Under the pieces are notes generated by a model. The model made no database searches. It was given only the letters and a program-made list of their open reading frames with translations, and was not told where the DNA came from. The position numbers were made by a program, and so were the translations under genes. Shown here in pieces: positions 6,739 through 8,383 of a DNA stretch of 8,383 nucleotides; the stretch's first letter is position 1; each line of letters opens with the position of its first letter. The DNA comes from Pseudomonadota bacterium. GTDB taxonomy: Bacteria > Pseudomonadota > Gammaproteobacteria > Enterobacterales > Succinivibrionaceae. Location of the stretch: NCBI GenBank assembly GCA_023460615.1, contig JAEWPL010000184.1, forward strand, positions 1 through 8,383, in the 5' to 3' direction.

Positions 6739-6753
6739 TTTTTATGTCCTCTT
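6736..6753 (-). promoter_or_regulatory. pcnB ribosome binding site and AUU initiation codon
   Basis: On the minus strand AAGAGG (6753-6748) is followed by nine bases and then ATT (6738-6736). An in-frame TAA at 6744-6742 rules out any start further upstream. AUU starts are discriminated against by IF3 and keep expression low; in E. coli infC and pcnB are the known chromosomal cases. Initiation here is inferred from spacing and N-terminal similarity. Confidence 0.75.
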
Positions 6754-6768
6754 TTTTAAATTGTGCTT

Positions 6769-6777
6769 ATTATAGCA
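6769..6777 (-). promoter_or_regulatory. Extended -10 promoter of pcnB
   Basis: TGCTATAAT on the minus strand is a full extended -10 element with a perfect TATAAT; there is no good -35 box 16-18 bases upstream. A start near 6762 would give a leader of only about 24 bases before the AUU codon, carrying the AAGAGG site. It lies in the 60-base gap after gluQ, where no terminator is seen, so read-through from gluQ may add to it. Confidence 0.6.
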
Positions 6778-6798
6778 TTTTTTTGCAAAAATGAGATT

Positions 6799-7662
6799 TT
6801 AGTCTAGGAAGATCCTATTTTTACGATTTAATGAGTCAAAGTTAAAATTATCTACAGCAATTTGTAAAATTTTTTGACAAGACATTTGATGATGTAAATT
6901 CTCGCAATTTACGTTTAAGACTTTTAGCGCTTTAAGAAGTAGATTTTCTGGCGTATCAGTGTCTAAAACAGGGGTAGCATGATTTTGTTTTGACAGTTTA
7001 TGTTCGCTATCAGCCATGATTAAAGGTAAATGTAAATAGCTTATAGGCTCATGCCCAAAACTTTTATACAAAGCTCTTTGAGTGGTTGTGATATCAATTA
7101 AATCACAGCCTCGAACTACTTGAGTTACACCTTGTAAAATGTCATCAACTACGCAAGCTAAGTTATAGGCAATAATGTTATCAGCCCTTTTAAGCGTAAT
7201 ATTACTTAGGGTATAAGTGTTTTCTACCTTACCTTGTAACTCATCTATAAAAAAGCTTTCAATCGTACTTGGAATTTTATACCTAATGCTGTAAGGCTTG
7301 TTTAAATCAATGGTCTCTTGATGTAAGTTGCAGTCGCACTCTTTTTCTTTAAGTTTTGCTCTAGTGCAATTGCAATAATAGGCTTGCTTGTTCTTTAACA
7401 ATAAGTCTAGAGCATCAAAATAGTTATCCTGATGTAAAGATTGGATATAAGGTTTATCATCATAGTCAAAGCCTAAGATTTCAAGCTCTTTGATGATGGT
7501 TTTAGTAAAAAAGTCATTGCACCTTGGTCTATCTAAATCCTCAATGCGCAATAAGAATCTACCTTGTCTCTTTCTTGCAACAAGGTAAGAGCCTAATGCA
7601 CAAACTAAAGATCCAAAGTGTAATCTGCCACTTGGGGAGGGAGCAAATCTGCCTACGTACAT
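6799..7662 (-). CDS. gluQ: Glutamyl-Q tRNA(Asp) synthetase
   Basis: A 287-residue truncated glutamyl-tRNA synthetase paralogue without an anticodon-binding domain; E. coli GluQ is about 308. It activates glutamate and attaches it to the queuosine at the wobble position of tRNA-Asp. The catalytic core is clear: RFAPSPSGRLHFGSL (5-19) with the HIGH-like HFGS, RIEDLDRPR (39-47), YNLACVVDD (166-174), GVTQVVRGCDL (178-188) and the KMSKS-like KLSKQNHA (222-229). A zinc-site candidate is Cys97-x-Cys99 with Cys109-x-Cys111; the E. coli enzyme uses three Cys and one Tyr. The ATG at 7662 lies 4 bases after the U-tract of the dksA terminator and no Shine-Dalgarno sequence precedes it, so expression probably relies on read-through and is low. 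An upstream stop at 7701-7699 and the homology exclude an earlier start. Confidence 0.93.
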   Translation of the reverse strand: MYVGRFAPSPSGRLHFGSLVCALGSYLVARKRQGRFLLRIEDLDRPRCNDFFTKTIIKELEILGFDYDDKPYIQSLHQDNYFDALDLLLKNKQAYYCNCTRAKLKEKECDCNLHQETIDLNKPYSIRYKIPSTIESFFIDELQGKVENTYTLSNITLKRADNIIAYNLACVVDDILQGVTQVVRGCDLIDITTTQRALYKSFGHEPISYLHLPLIMADSEHKLSKQNHATPVLDTDTPENLLLKALKVLNVNCENLHHQMSCQKILQIAVDNFNFDSLNRKNRIFLD

Positions 7663-7666
7663 AATT

Positions 7667-7694
7667 AAAAAAAATAGGTGGCATGTGCCACCTA
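7667..7694 (-). terminator. Intrinsic terminator between dksA and gluQ
   Basis: TAGGTGGCA (7694-7686) and TGCCACCTA (7683-7675) on the minus strand form a 9-bp stem with a 2-base nominal loop, followed by eight Us (7674-7667). It lies in the 50-base gap after dksA and ends 4 bases before the gluQ ATG. A terminator in this same gap has been described in Shigella/E. coli, where it limits gluQ expression. Confidence 0.88.
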
Positions 7695-7712
7695 ATTTTT
7701 ACTTGAGACTAA

Positions 7713-8174
7713 TTAGCCTTCAAGTTGCTTTTCTTTAATCTCAGCTAAGGCTTTGCAATCCACGCACAAATCGGCAGTAGGACGTGCCTCAAGACGCTTA
7801 ATACCGATTTCGATACCACATTGCTCGCAGTAGCCAAATTCGTCATTATCGATTTTAGCTAAGGTCTTATCAATCTTCTTGATAAGCTTTCTTTCACGAT
7901 CACGAGCACGTAGCTCTAAAGCAAATTCTTCTTCTTGTGAAGCTCTGTCTAGAGGATCTGGGAAATTAGCAGCTTCACTCTTCATGTGACCTACAGTACG
8001 ATCTACCTCGTTACGTAGTTGGTCGCGCCAAGCGGTTAAAATCTTCTTGAAATGAGCTTTTTGCTTCTCATTCATGTACTCTTCGCCTGGTTGTTCTTGA
8101 TAAGGTTCAACGCCGGCAATAGCTAATGGACCCATAGAGTCAATTGCAACAGTAGTCTTTTCATTGTCAGCCAT
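7713..8174 (-). CDS. dksA: RNA polymerase-binding transcription factor DksA
   Basis: A 153-residue DksA (E. coli 151), nearly colinear with the E. coli protein: LAIAGVEPYQEQPGEEYMN (17-35), a long coiled coil, and a C4 zinc finger of Cys116, Cys119, Cys137 and Cys140. The coiled-coil tip residues that act in the polymerase secondary channel are kept as Asp73, Asp76 and Ala78 (E. coli Asp71, Asp74, Ala76). It works with ppGpp to lower rRNA transcription and raise amino-acid gene transcription in starvation. The ATG at 8174 is preceded by AAGGAAG at a good distance. It heads the minus-strand cluster, but a strong terminator follows, so most transcripts should be monocistronic. In E. coli sfsA lies directly upstream; no end of such a gene can be recognised in the 209 bases available here. 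Confidence 0.98.
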   Translation of the reverse strand: MADNEKTTVAIDSMGPLAIAGVEPYQEQPGEEYMNEKQKAHFKKILTAWRDQLRNEVDRTVGHMKSEAANFPDPLDRASQEEEFALELRARDRERKLIKKIDKTLAKIDNDEFGYCEQCGIEIGIKRLEARPTADLCVDCKALAEIKEKQLEG

Positions 8175-8245
8175 AATAATCTTCCTTAACTTATTATCCT
8201 TTCACAGGAGGAACTAAGTGATTTAAAAAAGTAAATATCCGTTTT

Positions 8246-8289
8246 CTTGATAGCTTGCAATTATGCTTGATTATTTTTGTTCTATCAAG
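8246..8289. repeat. Inverted repeat around the dksA promoter
   Basis: CTTGATAG (8246-8253) and CTATCAAG (8282-8289) are perfect 8-bp inverted arms 28 bases apart. One arm covers the predicted dksA -35 box and the other the likely transcription start. This geometry would suit a regulator binding both arms, but there is no independent support. Confidence 0.35.
8260..8288 (-). promoter_or_regulatory. Predicted sigma-70 promoter of dksA
   Basis: TTGATA (8288-8283) and CATAAT (8265-8260) on the minus strand, each one mismatch from consensus, are separated by exactly 17 bases. Transcription would start near 8253, leaving a leader of about 78 bases. A weaker alternative is TTGCAA (8260-8255) with TATTTA 17 bases on. 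Confidence 0.6.
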
Positions 8290-8305
8290 TTTATACATTC
8301 ATTAT

Positions 8306-8334
8306 TTGACATAAAACATGATTAGCACAATTAT
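8306..8334 (+). promoter_or_regulatory. Possible outward promoter at the right edge
   Basis: A perfect TTGACA (8306-8311) is followed after 17 bases by AATTAT (4 of 6 matches). It would drive a gene beginning beyond the window, divergent from dksA. No coding start can be assigned in the remaining 49 bases. Confidence 0.3.
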
Positions 8335-8383
8335 TTTTCTAAGATCATTGAACTAGGTATCGTTTTTAGGAAAAATTTGTGGC

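Noticed and set aside
6780..6791. TTTTTGCAAAAA palindrome between gluQ and pcnB as a terminator
   Set aside because: It has no loop, only two G-C pairs and no separate U-tract; it is better explained as AT-rich promoter spacer.
8190..8215. CCTCCT in the dksA leader as an anti-Shine-Dalgarno switch
   Set aside because: At most 5 bp can form with the AAGGAAG site, too weak to propose a regulatory fold.
1..8383. TTGCAA hexamer recurring near the modF, pcnB and dksA promoters
   Set aside because: The same hexamer occurs several times inside genes (for example near 745, 7369, 7575, 7755 and 8145), so recurrence is expected from base composition.
8175..8383. End of an sfsA-like gene upstream of dksA, as in E. 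coli
   Set aside because: All three minus-strand frames contain stops early and no SfsA-like residues can be recognised.
1..8383. Mobile elements, CRISPR arrays, tRNA or rRNA genes
   Set aside because: No transposase, terminal repeats, regularly spaced repeats or cloverleaf-like sequences were found; every large stretch is accounted for by housekeeping genes.

Overview
The window reads as ordinary chromosome of an AT-rich gammaproteobacterium. Two things point there. The gene order dksA-gluQ-pcnB-folK is the enterobacterial one, and DksA, ModF, UspE, PcnB and GluQ all resemble their E. coli counterparts closely over most of their length. The low G+C content and the joining of pth-ychF directly to folK suggest a host-associated lineage such as Succinivibrionaceae/Aeromonadales; that family-level guess is inference only.

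Layout, left to right. Positions 1-167 hold the last 54 codons of a plus-strand outer-membrane beta-barrel protein, followed by two terminator hairpins in a row. A minus-strand modF-like gene (double ABC ATPase, 414-1874) is divergent from a plus-strand uspE-like tandem universal stress protein (2108-2995) across a 233-base promoter region. A perfect-palindrome bidirectional terminator at about 3015-3032 separates uspE from the end of a long minus-strand cluster. In transcription order, right to left, that cluster is dksA (8174-7713), gluQ (7662-6799), pcnB (6738-5248), folK (5248-4748), pth (4755-4159) and ychF (4145-3051).

How the cluster works. DksA is the RNA-polymerase cofactor for ppGpp. 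GluQ makes glutamyl-queuosine on tRNA-Asp. PcnB polyadenylates RNA. FolK makes a folate precursor. Pth recycles peptidyl-tRNA. YchF is a ribosome-associated ATPase. The theme is growth control, RNA and translation. From pcnB onward the genes are packed tightly: pcnB/folK share one base, folK/pth overlap by 8 bases, and the ychF ribosome binding site covers the pth stop. A strong terminator between dksA and gluQ, ending 4 bases before the gluQ ATG, and a separate extended -10 promoter before pcnB divide the cluster into sub-units.

The most notable observation is that pcnB has no ATG, GTG or TTG start consistent with its homology. An ATT codon at 6738-6736, nine bases after an AAGAGG Shine-Dalgarno sequence, gives a protein whose N-terminus lines up with E. 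coli PcnB, a gene known to start at AUU. I found no mobile element, CRISPR array, tRNA, rRNA or wholly new system in this window.
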